A stretch of DNA of 64,000 nucleotides, taken from NCBI GenBank assembly GCA_028583415.1, contig CM053265.1, positions 29,150,653 to 29,214,652 on the forward strand, in the 5' to 3' direction. Origin of the DNA: Protea cynaroides (lineage: Eukaryota > Streptophyta > Magnoliopsida > Proteales > Proteaceae). The notes under the pieces were generated by a model that was given only the letters and a program-made list of their open reading frames with translations, did no database searches and was not told the DNA's origin. Made by a program: the position numbers and the translations under genes. Below are positions 10,704 to 21,363 of this stretch, piece after piece (the stretch's first letter is position 1; each line of letters opens with the position of its first letter).

Positions 10704-12105
10704 TGACAGAATGGTTTTTAAATTCTGAATTAATTCTAATTAAATTCTATCGACTTTGTTAGGTTTGCTAACAATATAATAACATTATAAAGGTGATTTT
10801 AAAGCTTGGAAAAGTATCTATTAGCAAGCTAAGGTGAGGAACCTTAACCCCAAACTAAATTGGTTAATAATAAACTGTTTTCTATTTCTTGAGTCCTATG
10901 CCATGTGTGATTCTATGCGAATATGTTGTAATGTGCATACAGCATGCCATCCAATATTTCTATTACTTGTTCATGCATATTTACTTTATTGTTTATAACA
11001 TGATGATGATGATGATGATAGGAATAGGCATGTGCTTGTATGTGTGTGGTTGATGTGCTTGATGCGAGCGAGTATCAGGGGAGGTGTGATGAGAACGTCA
11101 ATAAACATTAACCTTTGGCGGGTCTCAGCACTTTAGCTCTATCTCTAACTCAAGTCTTGTGCATTGACATTGTCGTATCGCCATTACCTTAGCAGAACTA
11201 TTATGTCGTAGAGTATCAGGGGAGGTGGTCTCGGTCCTTGTAGTCTCTGACTCTACCGGGGGGCCTTAGCTCTATCTCTATGGATGTTCTGAGGGATGCT
11301 GGGGTGAGGCCTTGGATACACTGTTTGGCATTAGGATTGGTTAGTAGCGAGTCCAGTTTGCAAGCCCTCGCTAACAGGGGCTTACGTGTTGGTATAGCAT
11401 TATATAGCAACAAACGTTAACCTTTGTTGTATAATGTTATGGTAGGGTGGATGGGGACGATGATAAACGTTAACCTTCGGGCGGGCTTCCACACCCTGTG
11501 TATAGAGGCGGTGTCAATAAACGTTAACCTTTGACCACCCAACCTTTCTATTGCACATTGCAAACTATAAACCAAGACCAAAGATATAAATTGATTTTTG
11601 CATGCATATGTATTGTTGCATTGTTTTGGCTACTCACTGAGCCGTGTTGTGTGCTCACCCCTCGACGTCGAATATTTTAGTTGATGAGGCAGGTTATACA
11701 GTTGAAGATTATCTGAACGCGTCGGCATACGGAAATGTAGCAGCTATGGAAGTTGGAGCTGAAGACGATATACACGACTCCTTTTGCGAGTGCAACTCGT
11801 GTGTATTCGATTAGATATTTTTGTAGGTTTCTTTATTGGATTTATAAGACATCTATTTGGTATTTAAATATTTATGTCTCAGTTAAATACAGAATAATTT
11901 GCTATTATTTATGGGTATCATTTTAGTTCTCAGTTCATATTATTTATAAATTTTCCGCTATTGTGTATTACTCTGATTATGATTGTGGATGCGTGTAAAG
12001 TTTGGATAACGTGGGGATAGCCTATTAGAGATCCTGGTTGAACCGTTGGTTATTTGGCGATTCATCACACCATTCTGGACAGTGTGGAATTGGGGTGTGA
12101 CAACT

Positions 12106-12117
12106 TGGTATCAGAGC
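12106..12117 (+). other. primer-binding site of E1
   Basis: TGGTATCAGAGC, three bases after the LTR end at 12102, is a 12-base complement of the 3' end of plant initiator tRNA-Met. Confidence 0.95.
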
Positions 12118-12498
12118 ATCTCAAGCCTTGCCCGCCGAACTGACACACATTCCAGACCATTGTGAACTGAGATAGGATAAATTAAAAGCTTTAATACAAA
12201 CGCATTGTAAACACAAGTGATGATTGAAACCAAATTACAAAGAGAATAATGCACCTATTAAAGAGAAAACTAGTTACATACAATGAGTAAGAGAAACAAA
12301 ACGTATATACATCGCTAAAGCAGAGTACAGTCCACAACCCGGACAGTTACTCTGTAGTACAAGAAAATAAAGTACAATCAGGAAGCTGGAGGCGAAGGAG
12401 GAGGCGGTGCCTCACGATCTCGTCGTAGTCCTCGGCATAGACTCTAGTCAACCGGGCTATCCGAGTCCGGGTCGTCCGTAGACTAGCCGTGAGATCGG

Positions 12499-13726
12499 CT
12501 ACTCTCTCGTCGGTCGCGACACTTGGATCTCCATGAGCTCACCTATCCGCGCGTCGGATGTGTCTTGAGCAGCCAACAGCTCATCCACTCTCATGCGCTG
12601 AGCATCTAGCAAATCCTCCATCCTCAGGTCCGATCTGTGATGAGTCTCTCTGATCTCGCGCAACATCTCCAACATATCAGAAGGTGGGCGTGAAGGACCA
12701 GCATCATGAGAAGGACTGGTCTCGGGTACCGAAGCCGCCGCAGCAAAAGTACCAGCCCGATCCGCATGCGTAGGTGATGGTGGTGGTATCGCATCGACAT
12801 CCATATATAAGCGATCATCGTCGACCGGATCCCCACGAGCCCTAGCAGCAGCCTCAGCATCAGCCATCTCAACCCGAGTGTGAGGGCGCACCATCGCGTT
12901 CCTCTCTTCATCACTAACCTCCACATCTCGTAGCCCCATCTTGCAGATAGCCTCCCAATCTAGAGGCGACGAAGGTCTTCTCCTCGGATCTTCTCATCAA
13001 CCGGATCCACCCCCCAAACGGGTCGATAGCATCGGAATCATGCGTCCATAGGGTAGATTACCCCTATGACCGGACAATGTAGCACTAATCATCGTCCCGC
13101 ATGATAATGTAAGGAAGGCGGACCGACCGACGAGTGCGAATCTGATAGATCAAGAACCGAGTCAGCCGAGAGACCCTCTAATAATGCCCACTCTGTGGGA
13201 TCAGATTATCTTTGGATAATCTTGCGGAAGACCCGTGGAGCTGGACGCAAGTAACAAGCTCTCATCCGCCATCTATCGGGACCGGAGAAACTGATTGTCG
13301 ATCTCAGCCCTCATCTCCATCTCAACAAACCGTGGCTCTCCGGCGTACAGTACACCATAGGGCCATCATAGGCAATGCCCAACAGATCGGCCAGTCGGCG
13401 ATAATCAAAGGAGATGTGCACCCCTTTGACGTAGCTAGTGATGCGCAACTCCCGACCACGCCGACATCATTGTAATCCCCCACCACCGGAGATTACAATA
13501 GAACCGGCGCACCAAGTCCGGACATGTGCACGCGTCGTATGTGATGACAGGGAGCCACCCCATGTCACCGAATGCTCTCTCCACATTGAACAAGGCTAGC
13601 TCAGCCAAGTTCACCATGCGACCCCCCTTCCCCTTTCTTACGGGCATAGTCAGCATACCGTGCCTCGGCTTCATTCGAACGGAAGCGAAGTGGATCACGC
13701 AATCTTGGCACTTTGGTACGGGCCAT
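12499..13726 (-). pseudogene. aORF of E1 (antisense gene between 5' LTR and gag)
   Basis: Reads from ATG at 13726 on the minus strand, against gag-pol. Visible parts: a basic start (MARTKVPRLRDPLRF); a core with GWLPVI…LVRRFY-NL (about 13560-13470), shared with C (GALGWLPVI…LVKQFYYNL) and Z; a decayed middle; then an open 147-residue end (12939-12499) that is acidic, Pro/Ser-rich and finishes in a region likely to form a coiled coil (DMLEMLREIRETHHRSDLR). Frameshifts near 13620 and in 12950-13440 break it. The ATG is preceded by an acceptor-like ATTTTGCAG. No enzyme motif is seen. It may be a regulator, structural or chromatin-acting protein; similarity to the Pfam 'putative plant transposon protein' domain is from memory. 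Confidence 0.75.
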
Positions 13727-13731
13727 AGTAT

Positions 13732-14156
13732 CTGCAAAATAAGAAAGAGAAAGGAAACAAGGAGTTAATAGGATAAAAATCCGAAAAATTAAAATAGAAG
13801 CCCATTCTACACTATACAAGTGGGCATAAGAACTTACGTAGGTTAAAACATATCCTACAATCTACATGCAGAAGAAAATTTTAACTGACGATGTCCAATT
13901 TGAAGAAATTCAAGAAAAATCAAAAATTTCGACAAATTAGGGCAAAAAGAGAAAAATTTAAGTTTCTCGATAACCAACCGACGAAACTTAAAAATTTTTG
14001 AGGGCTTTCGTTCCTCAAGACCCCAATAACAAAAGCCCCCAATAAAAAAAAATCGAATTTTTACGGTTGGAAAAAGTTAAATTTGGAAAATACGAGCTAA
14101 ATGAGCAAAAACCTAGAAATAAAAACCTAAAAACAGGGAAAGTTGGGAAATTATAC
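13732..14156 (-). other. putative 5' leader intron of the E1 aORF
   Basis: On the minus strand the donor is CTACAG|GTATAAT at 14156 and the acceptor TTATTTTGCAG ends at 13732, six bases before the aORF ATG. Length 425 bases, AT-rich. Matches in position and kind the leader introns of the B, C and Z aORFs. Confidence 0.6.
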
Positions 14157-14310
14157 CTGTAGAGGTGATGTGGATGTCGAAACTCGGACTAAGAACGATC
14201 CACAATAGTGAAGTAGCACTGTAGCAACTCGGAGAGTAGAGACGAGTCGAAACGGAGGGGGAATAGTGAGAATTGACCCAGAATCGGATCTTAAAAATCT
14301 GATTTTTGGT

Positions 14311-14438
14311 CCGAGGGTCGGACAATTCGACTAACACCATCGACCCTCGGATCGACCCTCCAATCGACCCTCAGCTCTCGGGAAGAACAAGACATTTCCA
14401 GGGTCGGATATACCAGCGACCCTCACTATCGACCCTAC
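14311..14438. promoter_or_regulatory. GAGGGTCG cluster between the aORF and gag of E1
   Basis: Five exact copies of GAGGGTC or GACCCTC in 130 bases, in both orientations (CCGAGGGTCGGAC at 14311; CGACCCTC at 14341, 14352 and 14363; GCGACCCTC near 14417), plus variants. It is the same word as in the two LTR clusters, placed upstream of the aORF leader exon (minus strand) and of gag (plus strand). It is therefore the likely shared control region of a divergent gene pair. Confidence 0.65.
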
Positions 14439-14548
14439 ATAGAAAAGACAGTATTTTTTTTCAGAATGAATTGAGGATTCAAATTTTATATCGGTTAGCG
14501 TGCCTACATGAAGTATAAATGATTTCTCACTGATTTTGATGATTTTCA

Positions 14549-14573
14549 GGCACCACCCATCTCAAAAGTAAAT
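14549..14573 (+). other. acceptor-like site upstream of E1 gag
   Basis: TTTTGATGATTTTCAG ends at 14549, 24 bases before the gag ATG at 14574. Together with the donor-like CAG|GTATGG at 10321 in the LTR leader it could remove the rest of the LTR, the PBS and the whole aORF from a gag mRNA. Inferred only. Confidence 0.4.
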
Positions 14574-15866
14574 ATGTCTGCCGTAGAGTTACCTGACAGA
14601 CCCGAAACACAGTCCCACCACCACCACCGACGGATGAGACTAGTCAAGAGAACAATTACGCACAGGGTAATCCCGAGCCGGCAAACCCTACAAATTTGCC
14701 ACCACCACCACCTGAGCTAACAACAGTGGTGATGAATCTGGCTCAACAGCTACAACAAATGCAACATGCACAAGCTCAAATGCAGGTTGCGATGGGAGTT
14801 ATGTTTCAAGCCACTCAGGCTGCAGCCATGCACACTTGGGCAAGCTAGTGCAGCACCGGTGGGTAACCACCCAGCTCAACAGACACCTCAACAACCGGCT
14901 GCACCAATTCCAGTGCAAGTCCCAGAAGCAGCCCCAGGGAACTATCAGTATCCACCCCCTATGTTTGGGGCATACCAAAATCAACTGGATCACTCCCAAC
15001 TAGTAGAGAGATTTTTGAAAATGAAGGCAAGAGAATTCAATGGAAAGCCGTCTGATCCATTGTGGCCAGCACACTGGATAGACGAGATGGAAAGAAATTT
15101 TCTTATGATGACTATTACTCAAGAGGAGAAAGTATTGTGTGCCACCTTCATGCTCAAAGGTGACGCACATCATTGGTGGAAATCGACCAGGGCCTATCTA
15201 TTGACTAAGCACGCCCTACTGACTTGGTCTATATATAAAGAAGCTTTCTTTGAGAAATATTTTCCACGAAGCTTCAGAGATTCGATGGAGAAGGAGTTCC
15301 TGAGTCTTTATCAGGGACAGATGTCGGTGGATGCGTACCAACAGCGTTATGAAGAGCTGTTTTTCTTCGCACCACTGAGTATGCAAGAAGAAGATACAAA
15401 AACCCGTAGATTCATCGCGGGACTAAGAGGAAGTATAAGAGAACATGTTTTGGGATTAGAGAAGAACATATACAACGAAGCTGTTCAGATTGCTCGAGTG
15501 ATTGAATCGAGCCCGAAGGAGAGCTATTTCTCCCAGAGCAGAGGAATTAAGAGACCAGCCGGAAACTCCTACAACGAAGGCAACAATAGGACGTATAAAC
15601 CTTTCCGTCCTCAGAATTTTACAACTGCACCAAAGTCTACTGCAGCAGCTCAACCACAGCCAAAGCCAAATTCTGAAGCCCCGAAGTGTTATAACTGCAA
15701 CCAACCAGGGCACATGGCAAGAGAATGTCCAAAACCCAAGAAGCAGTTACATCAAGGACGGGTATATGCTGTTACATCAGAGGATGCAGCCGCATCGCCC
15801 GATGTGGTCACAGGTATGACCGAAACTTTTAAGATTATAATTATACTGATTGAGTATGTAGACTAA
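14574..15866 (+). pseudogene. gag of E1
   Basis: Capsid and nucleocapsid gene. The ATG at 14574 opens a short frame; two frameshifts (near 14640 and 14840) move it into the long frame that runs to 15866. The first part is Gln/Pro-rich. The capsid core is plain (FLKMKAREFNGK, WIDEMERNF, GDAHHWWKS, FFEKYFPRSFRD, RRFIAGL), followed by a basic linker and one zinc knuckle, C-YN-C-NQPG-H-MARE-C, at about 15687-15728. All match the retrotransposon gag family. The frame ends in a stop inside what may be a 70-base intron (15814-15883), after which the protease frame follows. Confidence 0.93.
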
Positions 15867-15883
15867 GTAAAAATGGATCACAG
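15814..15883 (+). other. possible 70-base intron between gag and protease
   Basis: ACAG|GTATGACC at the left, GGATCACAG| at the right, AT-rich with stop codons inside. Removing 15814-15883 joins the gag frame (…PDVVTG) to the protease frame (IVPING…FDSG) without loss, and the joined sequence matches the uninterrupted gag-protease joint of related chromoviruses. The two ends share a 10-base direct repeat, TCACAGGTAT, so the segment may have arrived as a small insertion whose duplicated AG|GT made both splice sites. Confidence 0.55.
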
Positions 15884-16281
15884 GTATCGTACCTATCAAT
15901 GGCGTACCCGCCAGAGTACTTTTTGATTCAGGAGCTACTCATTCATTTATATCTGTGTCGTTTGGAAAGAAGACCAATCTGTCCATCAAAACATTAGACT
16001 ACAAATTACTTGTACAGTCACCGATGGGATTAGAAGTGGAATTAGGGAAAGGTTATGGACCATGTCTAGTTCTCATTGGAGAGCAGACCTTGGATGCAAC
16101 CTTAATACAACTTGAGATGGCAGACTTTGACGTCATCTTGGGAATGGACTGGTTAGCTCGGCACTCTGCAAATCTGTTATGCGCCGAGAAGAAGCTAACG
16201 TTCAAAGACAAAGAAGGAGCAGATTCAGTTTCTCGGGAACCAAACTTCCCAGGAGACGCAAGCTCATACTCTCAGCATTAA
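15884..16281 (+). pseudogene. protease region of E1
   Basis: Aspartic protease that would cut the Gag-Pol polyprotein. The active-site motif FDSGATHSF is at about 15926-15952 and the second conserved block, FDVILGMDWL, near 16128-16157. The frame is read from the splice joint at 15884 and closes at 16281 after a frameshift (about 16230-16260) that separates it from RT. About 130 residues, as in the family. Confidence 0.9.
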
Positions 16282-16740
16282 AGGCTAAGAAGTGCATTGA
16301 GAAAGGAGCGGTCGGATATCTAGTATCAGTGGTCGACCTAACCAAGGACGTGCCACAAATGGAAGATATTGATGTCGTGCGGGATTTTCCTGATGTATTT
16401 CCAGAGGAATTACCCGGATTACCACCCGACCGAGCCACGGAGTTTGTAATAGACCTTATACCTGGAGCCGCACCAGTATCAAAAGCACCTTATAGAATGG
16501 CTCCTACTGGGACATTATGAGTTCCTAGTGATGTCCTTCGGACTAACTAATGCACCGGCAACTTTCATGGAACTTATGAACCGAGTTTTCCACGATATGT
16601 TGGACACGTCGGTGATAGTATTTATTGATGACATATTGGTATACTCCAAGGACAAGGAAACCCATGTCAAGAACCTAAACGCAGCCCTACAACGTAAGGA
16701 AAGAGAAGTTATACGCCAAATTTTCAAAGTGTAAGTTTTG
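16262..16740 (+). pseudogene. reverse transcriptase of E1, core deleted
   Basis: The stretch leading to RT (VVRDFPDVFPEELPGLPP, APYRMAPT) is followed at about 16505-16512 directly by GHYEFLVMSFGLTNAPATF and the catalytic FIDDILVYS (about 16620-16646). In intact relatives about 130 residues lie between those two places, including the fingers and the first catalytic Asp block (KIDLRSGY type). They are missing, and the joint also shifts the frame. The enzyme cannot be functional. Confidence 0.9.
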
Positions 16741-17405
16741 GCTAAGTGAAGTCGCCTTGCTAGGCCATGTAGTATCCGCGGAAGGAATCAAAGTGGACCC
16801 CCGTAAGATCGAAGCTATTGTGAAGTGGGAAGCACCAAAGAGCGTCTCGAAAATTAGAAGTTTCTGGGTCTAGCTGGATATTATCGGAGATTCGTAGAAG
16901 ACTATTCTCGGATTGCCGTACCTCTCACCGATTTGACCAAGAAAGGAGAAAAGTTCGTATGGACGGATAAGTGTGAAAAGAGCTTTCAAACACCAAGACC
17001 AGATTGATATCCGCTCTAATTTTAACCATTCCCGTTCTAGGACAGACATTTACCTTATACACTGATGCATCGGGATTGGGATTAGGATGTGTGCTTATGC
17101 AAGGAGAACAAGTAGTTGCGTATGCATCGAGACAGTTGAAGGTACATGAGAAAAATTACCCCACTCATGATTTGGAGTTAGCGGCAGTAGTACATGTTGT
17201 CAAGATATGGAGACACTACCTATACGGAGAGAAATTTCAGATTAAGTCGGACCATAAAAGCCTTACGTATCTATTTAATCAGAAGGAGTTAAATATGAGA
17301 CAAAGAAGATGGCTAGAACTATTGAAAGACTATGATTGTGATATCCAGTATCATCCGGGCAAAGCAAACGTAGTAGCAGATGCATTGAGCAGAAAAAAGC
17401 AATGA
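16735..17405 (+). pseudogene. RT connection and RNase H of E1
   Basis: The connection part (GHVVSAEGIKVDP, GLAGYYRRFVEDYS, LTDLTKKGEKF) carries frameshifts near 16735, 16860 and 17000. The RNase H that follows is open from 17004: LYTDASGLGLGCVL gives the first catalytic Asp, ELAAVVH the Glu, IKSDHKSL the second Asp, and the domain closes with HPGKANVVADALSR. It would remove the RNA strand during reverse transcription. Confidence 0.92.
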
Positions 17406-17411
17406 TAAAAT

Positions 17412-19051
17412 CTCAAGGAGAAACTAGCACAAACTGCAGCAATGTGTACTACCGGGATGGTATTCAATCACGGTGACGAGCAGTATGTGATCGATACACC
17501 GGATGGATCAACCAACCAAGGGTTCATTCATCGGTATTCAAATATGTTCGCGGCATTGAAGATAATACCGGATATAGTGGATGAAGTGAAGACAGCTATC
17601 AAAGCAGATCCTTATCTGAGAACGGTACAAAAAGATATTGAAAAAGGTAGGACTAACCCTGAGTTCACCTTGGATGACGAGAAGGTACAGAAATACAAAG
17701 GAAGAATATGTGTACCCGAAACAGAAAGTGTGGACATTAGACACCAACTCATGAAAGAAGCCCATACCACCATCTACTCGGTACATCCTGGAAGTACAAA
17801 AATATATCATGATCTAAAGAAACTGTATTGGTGGAGGGGAATGAAGGCAGATGTAGCCAAGTTCGTGTCTCATTGTCTAAATTGTCAAAAGGTAAAGGCG
17901 GAACGACAAAGACCCGCAGGACTGTTACAACCATTACCGGAACCAGCATGGAAATGGGACTGCATCACTATGGACTTCGTCACATGACTACCACTGACTC
18001 CTCGAGTAGTTGACACAGTTTGGGTGATTGTAGACCGTCTGACCAAAACAGCTCGCTTCATACCGATACGACCCCAATATACACTCGAAAGGTTAGCAAA
18101 GCTGTATGTGGATAATATTGTTCGGCTACATGGTGTTCCAGAAAGCATTGTGTCCGATAGAGATCCACGATTTACTTCCAAATTTTGGGAAGGACTGCAA
18201 AAGGCCATGGGCACAACATTGAAGTTCAGCACTGCATTCCACCCACGCAGACAAACGGACGGTCGGAGCGTACAATTCAGATTTTAGAAGATATGCTACG
18301 AGCATGTGTGATTGATTTCAAGGGATCATGGGACGAAAAGTTACCATTGATCGAGTTCGCTTACAATAACAGCTATCAGGCTACTATACAGATGTCACCT
18401 TATGAAGCACTGTATGGCAGGAAGTGTCGAACTCCCTTGTTTTGGAATGAAGTTGGAGAACGTAGTATTGTTGGACCAGAATTTGTTGAAGAGACTTGTC
18501 GAGTGGTCGACATCATCAAGGAAAGAGTAAGAGTAGCTCAGGATCGTTAGAAGCAATACGCAGATACTCGACGAAGAGATCTAGAGTTCGCCGTAGGCGA
18601 AAAAGTATTTTTGAAAGTATCGCCTATGCGAGGATTGAAGAGGTTCGGACAGAAAGGAAAACTAAGTCCAAGATATGTCGGACCATATGAGATTCTGGCT
18701 AAGCGTGGAAAAGTAGCTTATCAGTTAGCACTACCACCATCTATGTCAAGTGTGCATGACGTATTTCACATATCCTTATTGAAGAAGTATGTCAAAGACC
18801 CAACGCATGTTTTGACAGTAGATTTGCCAGAATTGACTGACGATTTGACCTTTGAAGTAACACCAACAGAAATCACTAGTCGAAAGGTTCAACGTCTACG
18901 CAACAGAGATATCTACTATGTTAAGGTTACATGGAAAAGTAGAGACATGGAAGAGATTACATGGGAAGAAGAAAATGCTATAAGAAAGCAATACCCTGAC
19001 TTGTTTGATTCGGGAGAGGTACGTACAATTTCGAGGACGAAATTTTTATAA
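17412..19051 (+). pseudogene. integrase with chromodomain-like tail of E1
   Basis: HHCC zinc-binding region (EAHTTIYSVHPG … SHCLNCQK, about 17755-17890); catalytic core with WDCITMDFV, VSDRDPRFTSKFW and the Glu in NGRSERTIQ (about 17955-18285); GPY/F module (YVGPYEIL, near 18678); and a C-terminal chromodomain-like end, YYVKVTWKSRDMEEITWEEE (about 18913-18975). Such tails guide chromovirus integration to particular chromatin (family knowledge). Damage: stop and frameshift near 17987, frameshift near 18245, stop at 18548. Confidence 0.93.
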
Positions 19052-19063
19052 GTTGGGGGGAGT
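19051..19063 (+). other. polypurine tract of E1
   Basis: AGTTGGGGGGAGT immediately before the 3' LTR at 19064: the purine run GGGGGGAG would prime plus-strand synthesis. Confidence 0.85.
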
Positions 19064-21358
19064 TGTAAGACCCGTGTCAAACTAACCCGGTCTTACCACC
19101 TTGAACCAGGTTTACCCATCATGGTCGGGTCAAATGGACCAAGGGCATGAAGAAGATCGAGATCCCAGGTATAAAATCGACCTAAAAACACTTAATTTTA
19201 GGGAAGGGTCGCACACCCAGCTAAGCAGGGTCGGACCTCCCAAAACAGAAAGTCAGACCCTCAGTTTTTAAGGGAGGGTCGGACAGCTTAAGACCCTAGG
19301 GTCGACGGGATCATCGACCCTCCCATCGACCCTCGGTTTCTGACGGAAACTGAAATTAGGAAATTTCCAAATTTTCGGTTGGGATTCTTTCCAAATCTCA
19401 ATGGGATTATTATAGGACATTCCTAGTCTATTTAAAGGACGTTCCTAAGCCACTTTCACTCCTTTCACAACCCTAATTGAATTGAGAGAAAGAGAGAAGA
19501 AGGAAAAGAGGAAGAAAGGAGGCTAGGAAGAAGGCTTAGCAAAAAGGAGAAGAATTTGCAGAGAAAAGTAATCTTCTCAGGTATGGATACTAACTCCATG
19601 AGTTTCTACAGACCTTAGGTTAGATATGGTTGAGTGTAGGATTTCGGAGAAACCCAAACCATCCATCCATGGTTAGGTTTTCATGGAAAACCATAGGAGA
19701 ATGCACGAAAGCTATCTAGATGGATTATACATGGTTCTAGACCATGGAACGATTGTTGAATGAATGTAGGAAGCAAGCCATAGGACCCCAAACACGAAGA
19801 ATGGATTAAAAGTGGAAATTGGACCAGAGTGCACCGAGGGTCGCACCGAGGGTCGATAAACTATCCGACCCTAGGTGTTTCGACCATCGACCCTCGGCAT
19901 TCGGGAAGTTCGGGAATGGAGGGAGGGTCGATAGACCCATCGACCCTAGCATCGACCCTCAGTTGACAGAATGGTTTTTAAATTCTGAATTAATTCTAAT
20001 TAAATTCTATCGACTTTGTTAGGTTTGCTAGCAATATAATAACATTATAAAGGTGATTTTAAAGCTTGGAAAAGTATCTATTAGCAAGCTAAGGTGAGGA
20101 ACCTTAACCCCAAACTAAATTGGTTAATAATAAACTGTTTTCTATTTCTTGAGTCCTATGCCATGTGTGATTCTATGCGAATATGTTGTAATGTGCATAC
20201 AGCATGCCATCCAATATTTCTATTACTTGTTCATGTATATTTACTTTATTGTTTATAACATGATGATGATGATGATGATAGGAATAGGCATGTGCTTGTA
20301 TGTGTGTGGTTGATGTGCTTGATGCGAGCGAGTATCGGGAGGTGTGATGAGAACGTCAATAAACGTTAACCTTTGGCGGGTCTCAAAGACTTTAGCTCTA
20401 TCTCTAACTCAAGTCTTGTGCATTGACATCGTCGTATCGCCATTACCTTAGCAGAACTATTATGTCGTAGAGTATCGGGGAGGTGGTCTCGGTCCTTGTA
20501 GTCTCGACTCTACCGGGGGCCTTAGCTCTATCTCTATGGATGTTCCGAGGGATCTTTGGGGTGAGGCCTTGGATACACTGTTTGGCATTAGGATTGGTTA
20601 GTAGCGAGCCCGGTTTGCAAGCCCTCGCTAACGGGGCTTACGTGTTGGTATTGCATTATATAGCAATAAACGTTAACCTTTGTTGTATAATGTTATGGTA
20701 GGGTGGATGGGGACGACGATAAACGTTAACCTTCGGGCGGGCTTCCACACCCTGTGTATAAAGGCGGTGTCAATAAACGTTAACCTTTGACCACCCTACC
20801 TTTCTATTGCACATTGCAAACTATAAACCAAGACCAAAGATATAAATTGATTTTTGCATGCATATGTATTGTTGCATTGTTTTGGCTACTCACTGAGCCG
20901 TGTTGTGTGCTCACCCCTCGACGTTGAATATTTTAGTTGATGATGCAGGTTATACAGTTGAAGATTATCTGAACGCGTCGGCATACGGAAATGTAGCAGC
21001 TATGGAAGTTTGAGCTGAAGACGATACACACGACTCCTTTTGCGAGTGCAACTCGTGTGTATTCGATTAGATATTTTTGTAGGTTTCTTTATTGGATTTA
21101 TAAGACATGTATTTGGTATTTAAATATTTATGTCTCAGTTAAACACAAAATAATTTGCTATTATTTATGGGTATCATTTTAGTTCTCAGTTCATATTATT
21201 TATAAATTTTCCGCTATTGTGTATTACTCTGATTATGATTGTGGATGCGTGTAAAGTTTGGATAACGCGGGGATAGCCTATTAGAGATCCTGGTTGAACC
21301 GTTGGTTATTTGGCGGTTCATCACACCATTCTGAACAGTGTGGAATTGGGGTGTGACA
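19064..21358 (+). repeat. 3' LTR of E1
   Basis: Same blocks as the 5' LTR. It keeps a 13-base CGACCCTC-containing segment absent from the 5' copy. Scattered substitutions are mostly transitions at CG or CA sites within the GAGGGTCG words, as expected from methylated cytosine decay. Word clusters are at 19205-19340 and 19835-19965; ATGATG run at 20261-20279. Confidence 0.95.
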
Positions 21359-21363
21359 AATTG
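21359..21363. repeat. target-site duplication AATTG (right), element E1
   Basis: Exact copy of 9811-9815, directly after the 3' LTR end. Confidence 0.97.

Larger units (their letters stand above)
9816..12102 (+). repeat. 5' LTR of E1
   Basis: Begins TGTAAGACCC and ends GGTGTGACA. It matches the 3' LTR (19064-21358) almost throughout; one visible difference is a 13-base segment near 10072 missing here and present in the 3' copy. Features in order: first GAGGGTCG cluster (9957-10075), TATA-like TTTATTTAAAG (about 10168-10177), purine-rich leader (10211-10290), splice-donor-like CAG|GTATGG at 10321, second cluster (10573-10703), ATGATG run (11001-11019), two TTAGCTCTATCTCTA blocks, and four copies of AAACGTTAACCTT or a close variant (11103, 11410, 11465, 11519). 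Confidence 0.95.
9816..21358 (+). mobile_element. complete Ty3/gypsy chromovirus-like element E1 with antisense ORF
   Basis: An 11.5-kb element with 2,287- and 2,295-bp LTRs (TGTAAGACCC…GGTGTGACA), perfect target duplication, tRNA-iMet PBS, gag, protease, RT, RNase H, integrase, a chromodomain-like tail and PPT on the plus strand, plus an aORF on the minus strand between PBS and gag. The RT-RNase H-IN order, the long LTRs and the C-terminal chromodomain-like sequence fit the Tekay/Del group of plant chromoviruses (family knowledge). The two LTRs are nearly identical, so E1 is the youngest full element here. It lies inside the LTR of B. Frameshifts and a deletion in RT mean it cannot now make its own enzymes. 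Confidence 0.95.

Noticed and set aside
12106..12117. Fragment of an initiator tRNA-Met gene
   Set aside because: Only the 3' end complement is present and it sits at the LTR edge, so it is a primer-binding site; the same holds at 9754, 26301 and 60741.
14799..15713. Open frames on the minus strand inside E1 gag
   Set aside because: They mirror the strong gag frame and have no counterpart in Z gag, unlike the aORF, which lies outside gag and is shared by four elements.
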